From Chaetoderma sp. LZ-2023a (taxonomy: Eukaryota; Mollusca; Caudofoveata; Chaetodermatida; Chaetodermatidae), in NCBI GenBank assembly GCA_034401795.1, contig JAVVLW010002688.1, forward strand, positions 62,001 through 126,000: a stretch of DNA of 64,000 nt, given 5' to 3'. The position numbers and the translations under genes are program-made. Each line of letters opens with the position of its first letter. The stretch's first letter is position 1. Below are positions 1-11,249 of this stretch, piece after piece. The notes beneath the pieces were generated by a model, which had not been told where the DNA came from, did not search any database, and worked only from the letters and a program-made list of their open reading frames with translations.

Positions 1-865
1 CGGGTCTAGTAGACCTGTTGATCCATGTGAATCTCCTCTCCAAGGTTTGCCCTTGTCCCCAGAGAAATTCACCATCCTGAGAGAGTTGGTGATAACCGAA
101 ATTGTAGGCCGAGAACCAATACTGCCAACACTCCAGCGACCATATCGCCACAACCTAGGTTCTTACCTACTCATAGAAATAGCCTGACCACTCAGTCTCC
201 TAGCAAGCCAAAACATCTTTGGAACATAGCACATTTTGGAAATTTCGGCAGGAGATTCACAAAAATTATTGACAACTCCAGACTATGAATATGACAATTT
301 TGATATTTTGTGCATCCAATTTGAACCGTATTAACGTCGCGTTTTCAGGCATTAAATTAGTCCCTGGCAGAACCATTATTAAGAAGAGATGGCGTCTATC
401 AACTTGAAAGATTCATTGTATAGTTAGAAATCAACGACAAGGATGAGTCAATCAGTCAATCCACCAAAGGTCTGCAGCTTTTATTTAGTACAATTAGGTC
501 CAAGTTTCCTGAATCCAAGAATTATTTTGCTAATCTTAACTACTTCCAACGTCTTTGAGCGCACCAAAAGAGAAATATTCAATCAATTAACTCTTCTGCT
601 GAAGCGGTTGGTTGAGAGCCTAGCCGGATCAACTGCCCATCCTGACCCCTTGCGTGTGTCGTCCTCGAGAGGCCTTGTAAAACCTTGTCTCTGGCATCGT
701 TCACAGCCAGGTCAATGTTGCTTGCCTTCATGACTGCTAGCACAATGTATCATAGTTGGTTAACTTTTCTTAATTTAATCTAACTGAGGGTCAAGGTAGT
801 AACCACCCCACATCGTGCTGGGTAGTGATACTGTTAATCTGACTGGCTCTACACAATATGAAACA
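1..865. other. Unassigned left edge, no gene recognised
   Basis: No convincing exon, RNA gene or named repeat is visible here. The open frame at 443-733 has no recognisable domain or periodicity and no paralogous counterpart near gene 2, so I do not call it. The stretch may belong to an intron of gene 1, whose first two exons should lie left of the window, or to degraded 5' parts of the neighbouring Penelope-like element. Confidence 0.3.
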
Positions 866-869
866 GAAA

Positions 870-3270
870 AATTAATATTCAGTCTTGGCCTAACATTTGT
901 CCCAACACAAATTTCAAAATTGGCATAGATGCACTTTTAGATAATGGCTCTTGGGAAGTTCTTGAATTTTCCCACCGTGTCAAATTAACCAACTTTTTTT
1001 CGAGCACCAGATTCAAAATTAGTCAACTCAACAATCTATGACAGTATAACTACTATACAAGTGTTGAAAAGCTTGAATTTTCCGAAAAAATCATCGCAAT
1101 TTGTCATATGAGGAACGCCAAGACTTAACTGGACTGCGTAAAACAACTACATTTTCATTAAACCTGCTAATAAAGGATCTTCTGCTGTAATAATGCTTAA
1201 AGACAACTACATCCGTGAAGTGTTTCGTCAACTCAGTAATCCAAACCATTACCAAAACTTAGACGAACCACTCTGGCAAATATAGCTACGAAAATATGGT
1301 TGATAACGCAAAACAGTTTAAATACCTCGTTGCGAAACGAAACTCAAAACCACATACATTTTATCTGTTACCCAAAATTCATAAACCTATTGATTCTTAG
1401 TCAGATCCTATGATACCACCAAGGCGACCTATAATATCGGATTGTGATTCTGAATCCTATAGAATCAGTGAAATAATTGATTCACACCTACAACCAATTG
1501 CGATTAGACATTTCGGCTTCTTGAAAAATACTGAAGACTTTCTATCGCAGGTCTCTGAGATCTCGATACCTCCAAATTTACTTTTCATTATGCTCGAGAT
1601 AGATGCTATGGAAACGAACATTGACATCGAAAAAGGTCTGAATTCTGCCCGTAAAGCATTTGAAGAATCCCCCGATAGCAACAGGCCCGCTGGCGAAATA
1701 TTAGCTCTCTTATAGCTAAGCTCAAAGGGCAATGGTTTTGAAATCGCAGGTGAAACATACCAACAAATTTGTGGCTGCACAATGAGTAAGCATTTCAATC
1801 CAAGTTTTGCCAATATCTATGTTACAGAGTGGGAGGAGGATGCGCTTAGTAAATGTCCGAAACAGCCGCTCTTTTACCGCAGGTACCTCGGTGATATTTT
1901 CATTATTTGACATCATACGAAGAAAGAATTTAATGAATTTTTCGCCATTTGAACAATCATAACCCGAATATCAAGCTAAAGGCCAACATTGACCAGATAT
2001 CCGTTGACCTTTTAGATGTAACTCTATACAAAGGTGTAAAGTATGACACAAGTGGACACTTTGATCATGAAGTGTATTTTAAGCACACAGACTCACATCA
2101 ACTACTGCACAAAAAATCTTACCATCCGCCCAATACCTTTAAAGGAATTGTAAAATCACAAATCATCCGTTTTCATAGAAATGTGAGTGATAGAAAGAAC
2201 TTTGAATCCGCATGTTCCCTCTTATTCAAGACCCTCAAGCTGAGAGACTATTCGCCGAGATTTTTTCTGCAGATCACATGCATACCAAGATTCGTCACAA
2301 TCGTCCAATGGACCTTTCCATTTTTAGCTATGCCCCGCCTATCACTAGCTAAGCGCCACCCACACCTGTTGGGATTGATCGATCCCCGTATGCCCTAGCT
2401 ATCAATTTCCTGAAAACTATACAGGGAAGCTGTTGAACATTTTGTAACTAATTTGACTGGATGCTGTTGCTGCCCAGTCAAATTAGTTTCAAAATAGTCA
2501 ACAGAATATTTATTAAATAGTAAAAGCAAACAATTTGTACAACAACGCATAGACCGTCTTCAAACATGCGTTCGTGACGTACTTATCGACGTCATTCATG
2601 ACGTCATTCATTATGATTTCATTGTACACATCACGCAGTTCATTATAACGTCATGTGATGGGTGGGTACTCTGGAAAGGTGAATTGGACAAACTTCTTCC
2701 ATATCAAAACACATTTATGAGCTTTCAAATTCAGTCTAATTTAGATTGGGATTCCGAAAACGTCTTGCAAATTATGCCAAAAACAGTATGCCGGTGAAAC
2801 TAAATGCCCTTTAAGATGGCGAGCAACTAGACAGCTTTGCGATATTAGACATGAAGAAGACATACATGTCGCTGAACACTTTAATCTACCTGGGCATTCA
2901 CTCGCTCAGGACTTTGAAATTATACATATTGAACAACCACCTCTCTCTCTCTATTACCGCTGAAGAAACTGATAAACAAAGGAAACTTAGAGAATCGTTT
3001 TGGATTAAGCAATCAGAAACAAAATGGCCGAGAGGCATAAATGTAGACACAGATCTTGCTGATCAATGTGAAATAATTCGATTCACTCTGACATAAAATC
3101 GAAAAAATGTTGAAATTTCCGAAATTTTGAAAGATGAATATCATAAATTACAAGATAATTTAGAACAACCTCTCAACTTGCGTCCAGTAATAGCATTTAT
3201 GAAAAATCCGAATCTACGTGATATATTGGTCAAATCGAAATTGACTGGACAAACATCGTCATCTTAAAGT
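870..3270 (+). mobile_element. Penelope-like retroelement, degraded, with GIY-YIG endonuclease region
   Basis: Translated pieces in family order match Penelope-like reverse transcriptase. An N-terminal LGLTFVPT motif lies near 875. KPANKGSSAVIM lies near 1160, RPIISDCDSESYR at 1430-1470 and FYRRYLGDIF near 1870; the usual residues there are YLDD. An IIRFHR thumb segment lies near 2165. A GIY-YIG-like endonuclease follows at 2745-3090 (CQKQYAGETKCPLRWR, later ESFWIKQSETKWPRG). Known elements of this kind combine RT and GIY-YIG in one protein. Here the reading is split over frames with stops, so the copy is dead. A family A element is inserted at 2307-2685 between the thumb and the endonuclease. 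A NLRDILVKSKL motif, normally before the endonuclease, lies after it at about 3200. Confidence 0.8.
2307..2685 (+). mobile_element. Family A palindromic MITE, copy 1 (inside Penelope-like element)
   Basis: The copy begins AATGGACCTTTCCA and ends TGGAAAGGTGAATT, which are inverted termini. The left half (A side) has the GCCCCGCC...AGCTAAGC...TCGATC block. The core is TTTGACTGG...GCTGTTGCTGCC with its inverted arm CAGTCAAATTAGTTTC. The right half (B side) carries TATTTATTAAATAG and TGACGTCA. No coding capacity is visible. It splits the coding remains of the Penelope-like element and is therefore younger than that insertion. A 3-bp AAT at both ends fits a short target duplication. Confidence 0.85.
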
Positions 3271-3449
3271 TGTCCAGTTTGTTAAGGACATATCGCCTCT
3301 ATAAAACAAAAATAACAAATCTCAGGCATTAAAATAAATAAAAAATATTCTCAATTTTTTTTTAATTGTGAGCCAGCGCGTTAACCATATTACTACCCAC
3401 CTACCAGCCTACATAGCTGCGGTGCGAGCGTGTTCATAAAGGACAGGGT

Positions 3450-3565
3450 TCTTAAAACAAATGCTAGATACTGTATAAACTACCTACAGTTATACCACAG
3501 GCGCAAATATGAAAGATGATTGCCAACAAATATTGCAGCAGAAAAAAGCGAGGTACCGATATGCT
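3450..3565 (+). other. Intron block conserved between the paralogs
   Basis: The segment around CTACCTACAG, GGCGCAAATATGAAA and ACAAATATTG matches 50480-50580 in gene 2 with scattered differences. It lies a few hundred bases (gene 1) or about 1.5 kb (gene 2) before exon 3. It could be leftover duplicated intron or a small conserved element. An acceptor-like CTACAG is present in both, but open frames end within about ten codons, so I do not call an exon. Confidence 0.5.
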
Positions 3566-3754
3566 CGGTGATCCAGCACACATAGTACTTAAGAAATGGC
3601 AAATTTCAGTACATATGAATGATGATTGGTGACACATAAGGTAGCTCCTTGATACTAAAGGTACAAGAAATGATCCATCTTTTAACTCATTTTCATTAGC
3701 AGATATCAACGGCTTCGATAAAGAAGTATTGGCTGGATTCGTGCTCACTTTCAG

Positions 3755-3852
3755 ATCAACAAGTAGAGCAACAAAGGCCGCCATTCTTGCTGGAACATAT
3801 TATGGATCAAGAAGCTATATGCGCAGGCGACGATACACTGACGGGGACTTTG
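3755..3852 (+). CDS. Gene 1 exon 3-equivalent: Ala/Gly-Tyr and Arg-rich segment of a Shisa/CX-like membrane protein
   Basis: This 98-nt exon runs from acceptor CACTTTCAG to donor GGTATAG. It starts with one base completing a codon and ends one base into the next. It encodes 32 residues with AAILAGTYYGS followed by SYMRRRRYTDGDF. The paralogous exon at 52049-52146 has exactly the same length and phases (AAILAGAYYGS, SYMSRRRYRDGEY). The short hydrophobic Ala/Gly stretch followed by basic residues recalls, by layout only, the hydrophobic region of prion/Shadoo proteins. The phase joins the cysteine-rich exon at 8664. Upstream exons for the signal peptide and Gly-rich part are not found left of here and may lie outside the window. 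Confidence 0.65.
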
Positions 3853-3892
3853 GTATAGTATTATCACCACTCACTTTCTCTATAACAGAGCC

Positions 3893-3974
3893 CGATTAAG
3901 CCTACTTGGGGCCCAGGGGTAAATAGTTGTGGTGGGCCCTTATCGGGTGAGTCAATGAGGGAATGGCGGGAATG

Positions 3975-4059
<85 letters not shown>
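3893..4059 (+). repeat. Family F dispersed repeat with (ACT)n trinucleotide tail
   Basis: A GC-rich head starts with AGCCCGATTAAGCCTA and contains CTTATCGGGTGAGTCAA and GGGAATGGCGGGAATG. It runs straight into about 28 ACT units (3975-4059). The same head occurs inverted at 50290-50398, ending there in GCA/GCC/ACC trinucleotides. Both copies join the tract at the same point, so the trinucleotide array appears to be part of the repeat family. The long valine open frame on the minus strand is only this microsatellite. Confidence 0.65.
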
Positions 4060-4243
4060 AGAGATGTGTAAAACCAGGTTTATAGTCCGTCACATTGTCG
4101 TGCGACAGGCTATAGGTCGTTGTCGCATAGTTGTTTATAGTTACGCACTTCTGAGCGATTGTAATGGGCAAGAAAGGCGTCCGTTCGTCGTTTACTGAAT
4201 AGCTGTGAATAGAAATCAGACCTATTCTGGTACATATGGCAGC

Positions 4244-4300
4244 AACAGATCCCAGTCAAATTAGTTCCAAAATATTCAACAGCTACCGTGTATAATTCTC
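4244..4300 (+). mobile_element. Family A fragment (core arm plus start of A side)
   Basis: Only the inverted core arm CCCAGTCAAATTAGTTCC, then AAATATTCAACAGC and the start of the TGTATA segment, remain. No termini are seen, so it is a relic. Confidence 0.7.
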
Positions 4301-4635
4301 TTAAAATTTAGTGTATGGGACTTCACTGGTCGCACGATTTTCCTGTAGTAGCAAAATGTTCCTATAGTTCGCCATACTTATAAAATTTAAAAAGGTTTCC
4401 CATCTCTGTCCCTCATTTTTGAAGGTTGATTATGTTAATTAGCTACCATTTTGCTACCGCCTATAATGGCCTCTGCACAACTGCATGTCAGGTTAATAAT
4501 TCGTTCCTAAAAATATGCTCTAGCAACATGCATGAATATACATTAACTGATCTATATGAAAGTCAAGTTTCTTGGATGGATGTATGGCTACCCAAATGCT
4601 GGCATTAAAATATATAGGGGCGGGACCTAAGCAAT

Positions 4636-4770
4636 AAGCGTGTGCGTGGATGCGTGCGTGCGCGCGCGTGTGCGTGCGTGTTTTGCAGGGCATCAGCTTG
4701 AGCAATATACTAAAAACTGTGGGTTTTTTTACTAATAATTATATTCACAGACAGACAGACAGACAGACGG
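4636..4770. repeat. Short GT/GC-rich and (ACAG)n simple repeats
   Basis: A degenerate TGCG/TGTG tract lies at 4636-4683 and about six ACAG units at 4749-4769. These are alternating purine-pyrimidine tracts of low complexity. Confidence 0.8.
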
Positions 4771-4854
4771 ACATGTGGATATGTGTGTATAATTGTATCG
4801 TACACATACAAGAGAAATTAATAAGACATAATAAAGAAATACAAAAGCTTCAAG

Positions 4855-5379
4855 GAAGTGTGTCTCCGCAAACAGAAATGTGTCTCCGCAAACAGAAGTG
4901 TATCTCCGCAAACAGAAGTGTGTCTCCGCAAACAGAAGTGTGTCTCCGCAAACAGAAGTGTATCTCCGCAAACAGAAGTGTATCTCCGCAAACAGAAGTG
5001 TATCTCCGCAAACAGAAGTGTGTCTCCGCAAACAGAAGTGTATCTCCGCAAACAGAAGTGTGTCTCCGCAAACAGAAGTGTGTCTCCACAAACAGAAGTG
5101 TGTCTCCGCAAACAGAAGTGTATCTCCGCAAACAGAAGTGTATCTCCGCAAACAGAAGTGTGTCTCCGCAAACAGAAGTGTATCTCCGCAAACAGAAGTG
5201 TGTCTCCGCAAACAGAAGTGTGTCTCCGCAAACAGAAGTGTATCTCCGCAAACAGAAGTGTATCTCCGCAAACAGAAGTGTATCTCCGCAAACAGAAGTG
5301 TGTCTCCGCAAACAGAAGTGTGTCTCCGCAAACAGAAGTGTATCTCCGCAAACAGAAGTGTATCTCCGCAAACAGAAAG
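4855..5379. repeat. 20-bp minisatellite, 26 units, open in all six frames
   Basis: The unit is TGTCTCCGCAAACAGAAGTG and repeats 26 times with strict 20-bp spacing. Units come in two types, TGTCTC (G) and TATCTC (A), 13 each. The order is GGAGGAAAGAGGGAAGAGGAAAGGAA, given as unit types. Sub-patterns recur (GGAAAG twice, AAGAGG twice), which suggests segmental duplication within the array. Because 20 is not a multiple of three and the unit has no stop in any frame, every frame gives a 20-residue periodic peptide. It sits in the intron between gene 1 exons at 3852 and 8664 and is read as noncoding. Confidence 0.95.
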
Positions 5380-5896
5380 AGAAACGAAACGTCGTTCAGC
5401 CGCAACACAAAATGTGAAATAGGTTTTCTTTTATATGATGCCATTCCTGGAAGTAGAGGGGAAGCGGGCTGGTCGCTTTTTCACACCTTTTTCTTTTGTG
5501 CCTTGCCTTTGTTCTCTACTTTGTTATTTTGACACCTTTTTTCCTTTGATCCCTGCCACCTTTTGAGTCGGGGTTTCCTTTGCAGCGACCAGCTCTCCGC
5601 CATTCTGATTGGATGTTAGATGTAGAGGGTGACCATAAGCCCCCCCCCCCTCATTAAATCACGTGACTGCTGTCATCCAATCAGGTGAGCTTAAGGGTAA
5701 TTTGCGTAATGATGATTGACAAGGGTTAATGCATTGTGTAAGGACAGGGTACATGTCTGGTCTCGTCTTTTCCTGACTTTGGGAACTCATTCAATCACGA
5801 AGAGTTTTAAAAATCTGGCCTGTTAAGCGTTAACGTTTTGAATTTGTTTAAACGGTTTGTTCAACGTTCAGTATAATTACAAATACTGCATATTTT

Positions 5897-6634
5897 ATGG
5901 GTTGTGACGTTGCGCTCGGTAGCAATGTGTACATTTGCGTCAATGACAAATTTGTAGTAGACATACGTGAGTTTAATATTGTTAGTGTTTACCCCACCAA
6001 GCGTGGGGTGTTTATGTATGCCAATACGTTTCGAAAGTTTTCCGCCATGATTCCAGCATTCAAAGAAACTTTGCTTAGGGCTAGGTGTTCCGATAGAATA
6101 GAGCAGATTAATTACCTATATGAATTAGAACCACAATTAAAAGTCACTATCATCACTAAATATCCGTACGTCAAGCAAACTTGGTACTTTACTTCACCAA
6201 GTCAAACTGAGATGAAACCATCGTTCAGAAGCATAACATTCCCTAGTGACTCGTCGCGAATTCTGAAAGAGAACTTGCATGAAATTCTCTGGGCTAAAAC
6301 AAACTTTAAAAATGCATATCCTCCGAAACCATTAGATGAAATTCAACCAAATTTGATATGTGAGTTACTCAGACGATTCCGGAGTGCCAGACGTCATTTA
6401 CATTTGGCTCCACCACCAGGGTTCGGGGTGGTACAGATCAAAAGATCAACTTTTAACATGCAGAAATTAATTGTAACGCATCTCCTCCGAAACCGTTTGG
6501 CAGAATTCAACCAGAGTTGGTATGTGAGTTACCCATGTCAATGTGGAGTGCATGATTACATTTACATTTGGCCTCATCCCAGGGATGGGTGGGGGAGGGG
6601 AGGGTGGTGTGATGGGAGGGGTGTCAAAAGGTAA
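5897..6634 (+). CDS. PC4-like (transcriptional coactivator p15) domain protein, single exon
   Basis: This is a 245-codon open frame. Residues about 5-65 match the C-terminal PC4 domain: VYICVND, then KFVVDIREF, PTKRGVFM, and an amphipathic stretch ending AMIPAFKETLLRA. In the family this fold binds single-stranded DNA and acts as a transcription cofactor. Residues about 66-135 are not repetitive and have no recognised domain. From about residue 140 the frame enters a tandem repeat (from 6315), so the tail is probably repeat-derived, or the gene was truncated by it. The start at 5897 is the first Met before the domain. It is nested in a gene 1 intron on the same strand. It may be a retrocopy or an intronless accessory gene; expression is unproven. 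Confidence 0.6.
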   Translation: MGCDVALGSNVYICVNDKFVVDIREFNIVSVYPTKRGVFMYANTFRKFSAMIPAFKETLLRARCSDRIEQINYLYELEPQLKVTIITKYPYVKQTWYFTSPSQTEMKPSFRSITFPSDSSRILKENLHEILWAKTNFKNAYPPKPLDEIQPNLICELLRRFRSARRHLHLAPPPGFGVVQIKRSTFNMQKLIVTHLLRNRLAEFNQSWYVSYPCQCGVHDYIYIWPHPRDGWGRGGWCDGRGVKR

Positions 6635-6960
6635 ATAAATTGATTGTAATGCAACTCCCCAGAAATCATATGATGGAATTTAACCAAATTTAGAATGTGA
6701 GTTACCCATATAAGTGTGGAGTGGATGACCACATTTACATTTTGTCCGCCAAATGGGAGGAGTAGGGTGGGGTGTTGAAATTTCATGGAATTGATTATAA
6801 TGCAACTCATCTGACACTGATGGATAAAACACAACCAAATTGGGTACGTGAGTTACCCATATGCCATTTACATTTGGCGCCACCACCTGGGAATGGGTTG
6901 TGGGGGTGGGGGTGGGGTGGTGTGGGTGGTGTTCAAAAGTTCAGAGTGCTGAACGTGGGG
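6315..6960. repeat. Tandem repeat, about four units of roughly 155 bp
   Basis: Recurring blocks are CTCCGAAACC, AATTCAACCA, TATGTGAGTTAC, CATTTACATTTGG and a G-rich GGGTGGGG end. Units start near 6318, 6480, 6650 and 6795. Similar phrases (GAGTTACCCATAT, GGGGTGG) recall the longer array at 33060-34420. The end of the PC4-like frame reads into it. Confidence 0.75.
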
Positions 6961-7169
6961 ATTTGTGATGACGTGTCATCGACCGGGCAATCTAGTTAGA
7001 AATGCTTAATAGCGAGTACAGACTGGTATTGCATGAACCAGGCATCCGCATTGACAAGTTAGCCCTTATGTTGTCGTTGTTCAATGGAAATCCTTATCAT
7101 TTTAGATTAAAATTCTGCTATTAAATTGTCAGTTACTAAGCTCAGTTGGGAAATAACATGATATGGAAG

Positions 7170-7345
7170 TTTTTCTGATGTTTCTGGTTCTATTTATTAA
7201 TTTGAAAGCAATGACTGTAAAGGCCAGATACTAGAATTAAAAGGTTCAAATGGGTAAAATGCGATAATTGTTTGTGATTTGGGGCTCTTTATTTTTCGGG
7301 GCGCGGCGCTGTAGCCCCGTTAGCCCTTGCCTTAATCTGGCTCTG
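7170..7345 (-). repeat. Family E dispersed repeat
   Basis: Read on the minus strand it carries AGATTAAGGCAAGGGCTAA, then CGGGGCTACAG, CCCCAAATCA and TATCGCATTTT. The same order occurs on the plus strand at 49950-50095. It is dispersed and noncoding, of unknown class. Confidence 0.7.
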
Positions 7346-7379
7346 TCTATATGGATATAAACATTATCGATCTTCGATA

Positions 7380-8600
<1,221 letters not shown>

Positions 8601-8663
8601 CCGCCCTTGGATCAGGTGGTCTCTTTCGACAGGCGTGATCACATTGCTTTGTGATTAATTTAG

Positions 8664-8811
8664 AACCTACCGTCTGTGAAAATACACAAGACAGGGATTC
8701 GAATAACACCGTGTATGGAAAATTCATATGCCCCATGGAATCTCAGCCCGATGATTATACACATTGCTGCGGAGTTGAAAGCAACCAAACCTGCTGTCGA
8801 TTATGGGATAA
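8664..8811 (+). CDS. Gene 1 exon 4-equivalent: six-cysteine ectodomain (Shisa or CX-module-like)
   Basis: This 148-nt exon runs from acceptor TTAATTTAG to donor GTATGT. It has two bases of overhang at each end and 48 full codons. It encodes PTVCENTQD, NNTVYGKFICPM, HCCG and CCRLWD. The six cysteines are spaced C-x17-C-x11-CC-x7-CC, matching the paralogous exon 52595-52742 residue for residue in spacing. FxCP...CCG...CC is the layout of Shisa-type and invertebrate CX-module extracellular domains, which lie just outside a single membrane segment. Incoming phase fits 3852 and outgoing phase fits 17992. A long CT tract abuts the acceptor and a degenerate ACGC tract follows. No stop or frameshift is seen. 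Confidence 0.75.
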
Positions 8812-8814
8812 GTA

Positions 8815-10550
8815 TGTGAACGTTGATGTTATATTAGAATTACATCACACATGCACGCGCGCACTCAAGCACACGCTCATCGGCAGAAACACACGCACAC
8901 GTGCACAAATGTCCACGCGCGCATAGGCACAACGTCAAACTCATGAACAGACATGTCAGCTGATAACCTAATGGAATTGTCCATCATTCCTGATTGTAAT
9001 ACTAATGCGATCGTCCGTGATTTGGCATATTCTATAAAAACCCGGCATCCCCGGGGTTAATATAGCCGAAGATACGCGCCCCGCCGCTCATCCCATGCTG
9101 AGAGGAGTGGTGACGATGTCTCGTTCTATACACAGAACTTAGGCTACCTCCATTAACGCGTTTGCGTAAGGGGCAAGGTTGGTGTCCATTTTAGTCCAGT
9201 GAATCTAAGTAATGACCTCGGAAAAATTGCAACATAATTTCTCTCAGTGGATTTATGGCGAAGAAGCAATAACATATTATCCCAAAAAAAATCTAGCCAT
9301 TTCTGACGGTGGGAAATTGTATTTGTTATAACCCGCACTCTTTTACGCAGCGTTTATTACTGATTTAATGAGAGCGCACATTGACCTTACGCTCGCCACT
9401 TCATAATTTAAATCTTTTCCTTTATTCTTCCATATATATCATATTTTTAAACTGGCACGCTTATTTAGAGTTATGTTAGGTGTAAATCTATGTTTTATGA
9501 ACGTTCATTTGTACAGCAGTTACTAAAATGTCTGCCATGCTACCGGATTTGGAATCTTCTTACGTGTTACCTGTAGTGTAGATCCCCATCAAACCATTTA
9601 GGATAGTCACAAGCGGATACTTTAAAAGTTCTACTGATGTACTGAGCTTAGATTTCTGTCATTTCCTTGTGGTGTTTTCCTCTTCTTCTGATATTCCGCC
9701 GTTATTAGGAGTGTCGTAATCAAGTTATTAAATTATATTATGATATAGCAGTCTATTATGATGTCATTCTATGGGAGAGAGAGCGTATCGAAAAACGACT
9801 AAGTTCGTTAAAACGCATTATGCGCATGCGCGCGACGCTGTTTCTATGGCGCGCGTAGTTGTGACCTAGATGAAATGGCGCCTTTGGTGTACCGAGCTGG
9901 TACTCTGTAATTCTTATTTGATCGCATATTCCCGTTACTTCTGGCATTAATAAAGACCAGAATTGGACGGGCTTTCCAAAGCTGTAAACCATTTCAAAAT
10001 CGGTTGAGAAATGGCTGAGTTATCCTAGGAAAACTCTTCGTGATTATCTTCAAAAAATCGTATGAAAACAACGTTTGTTGGTTCATTTGGTTCTTTTATT
10101 CTCTTTTTGAAACAACCCTTTGTAATGAATTGGCTGCCAATGGGGGTATGGAATGAGACAACAGACACAATTTTTGTAAGGCAATGTGTATTGTTTTGAC
10201 ATGTCATTGAAAAATCAGCATTCTGAGGGACAGCACACCTGCATTTTGTGAACATCAAGGAAAATAGTTATAGACAGAATCATTTTTGTTTTGACTTGAA
10301 GAAATTACGTTTCAAAGCCAAATTGTCACCCAGCATTCCAACATCCATGGTTATGTGTCACAGTCAGACCTTAAAGAAAATACCCTCAAAAATTATTTTC
10401 ATGTCAACCTGCATATGTGCAATCTAAGTTAATATACAACCTTCATCATGGTCCAGAACATATATTGCTAACATCTATCTGGTTAGCTCCATGCCATTTT
10501 AAAAGCACCCGCATTTTGATGGGCACCTCCCTATACACGCGTGGTTGATA
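8815..10550. other. Gene 1 intron, no further feature beyond a short (CACG)n tract
   Basis: A degenerate CACGC tract at 8850-8930 corresponds to the longer array after the paralogous exon in gene 2. From about 9000 to 10550 I see no exon, no domain-like frame and no family assigned elsewhere. The minus-strand frames at 9756 and 10025 have no recognisable product. Confidence 0.5.
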
Positions 10551-10554
10551 TTTT

Positions 10555-11030
10555 TTAATCGGGCTGGTGAAATGTGTCTATTCTGGAGACAATGTTTCTG
10601 AAAGCTGTTGTGGTTGCGTTTTAGTGTCTCACCCCGAAATTGGCACACCTCTTCGGGACCCCACGGACAAACATTCTCCCATGTTTGGAGAAGAATAGAC
10701 CAGTAAAACCAGAGTTATTTAACATTGTCTCGAAAGTGTCCATTTTGACAACAGTGTTTCTGTAAGCTATTGCTGTTGCATTTGAGCTTTTGACCACTAT
10801 TCGCGACCCAATGGACAAGCTTCCACCGAAGTCTGGTGAAGATCCATCCAGCAAAACTACAGTTATTGAAAAAATGTTCCAAGTGTCCATTTTGAAAACA
10901 ATGTTGATGAAAGCTATTGCTGTAGCTTTTTAATTCTTTGCCACAAGAGTTGTCACACATCTTCACGACCCCATCAGCCAGCCTCCACCAAAATGTGGAC
11001 ATGGACCCTCCAGTTGAACTAGAGCTATTA
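10555..11030. repeat. Tandem repeat, three diverged units of about 155 bp
   Basis: Blocks ACAATGTTTCTGAAAGCT, TTTGAGCTTTTGACC, CACATCTTC, GACCCCAT and CCAGTTGAACTAGAG, or close variants, recur near 10585, 10750 and 10895. The units are diverged and contain no credible coding frame. Confidence 0.7.
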
Positions 11031-11092
11031 ACCCCTCTTGTGTCAACTTGTCGTTATAATGGTAATGCAGTAATCTTGACGTCTGTCTATTT

Positions 11093-11246
11093 GCAGATCA
11101 AGAGAACACTATTTTTGAAAATGTACCACTGAATGACTGGCTCGGTTACCCTATACTCCCCAAGCCGGTCAAAAGACCAACTCTCTAAAAATATTGTCCT
11201 ATGTTCCAGTGGTAAATTTACTTTAAAAAATCAGTTCTCTTGGCCA
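11093..11246. mobile_element. Family B palindromic MITE, copy 1
   Basis: The left arm CAAGAGAACACTATTTTTGA plus GTACCACTGAATGACTGG is mirrored by the right arm CCAGTGGTAAATTTAC and TTCTCTTGG. The same foldback occurs at 51870-52010 and 53445-53568. It is noncoding. Confidence 0.7.
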
Positions 11247-11249
11247 GCA

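Noticed and set aside
443-733. 96-codon frame at the left edge
   Set aside because: No domain, no paralog in gene 2 and no splice context; may be chance.
3902-4171. 89-codon frame with a long valine run
   Set aside because: Translation of the ACT microsatellite attached to family F.
4650-5532. Long overlapping frames of 170-255 codons on both strands at the 20-bp array, and a CRISPR-like look
   Set aside because: All six frames are open because of the unit sequence. There are no variable spacers and the units abut directly, so it is a minisatellite and not a CRISPR array.
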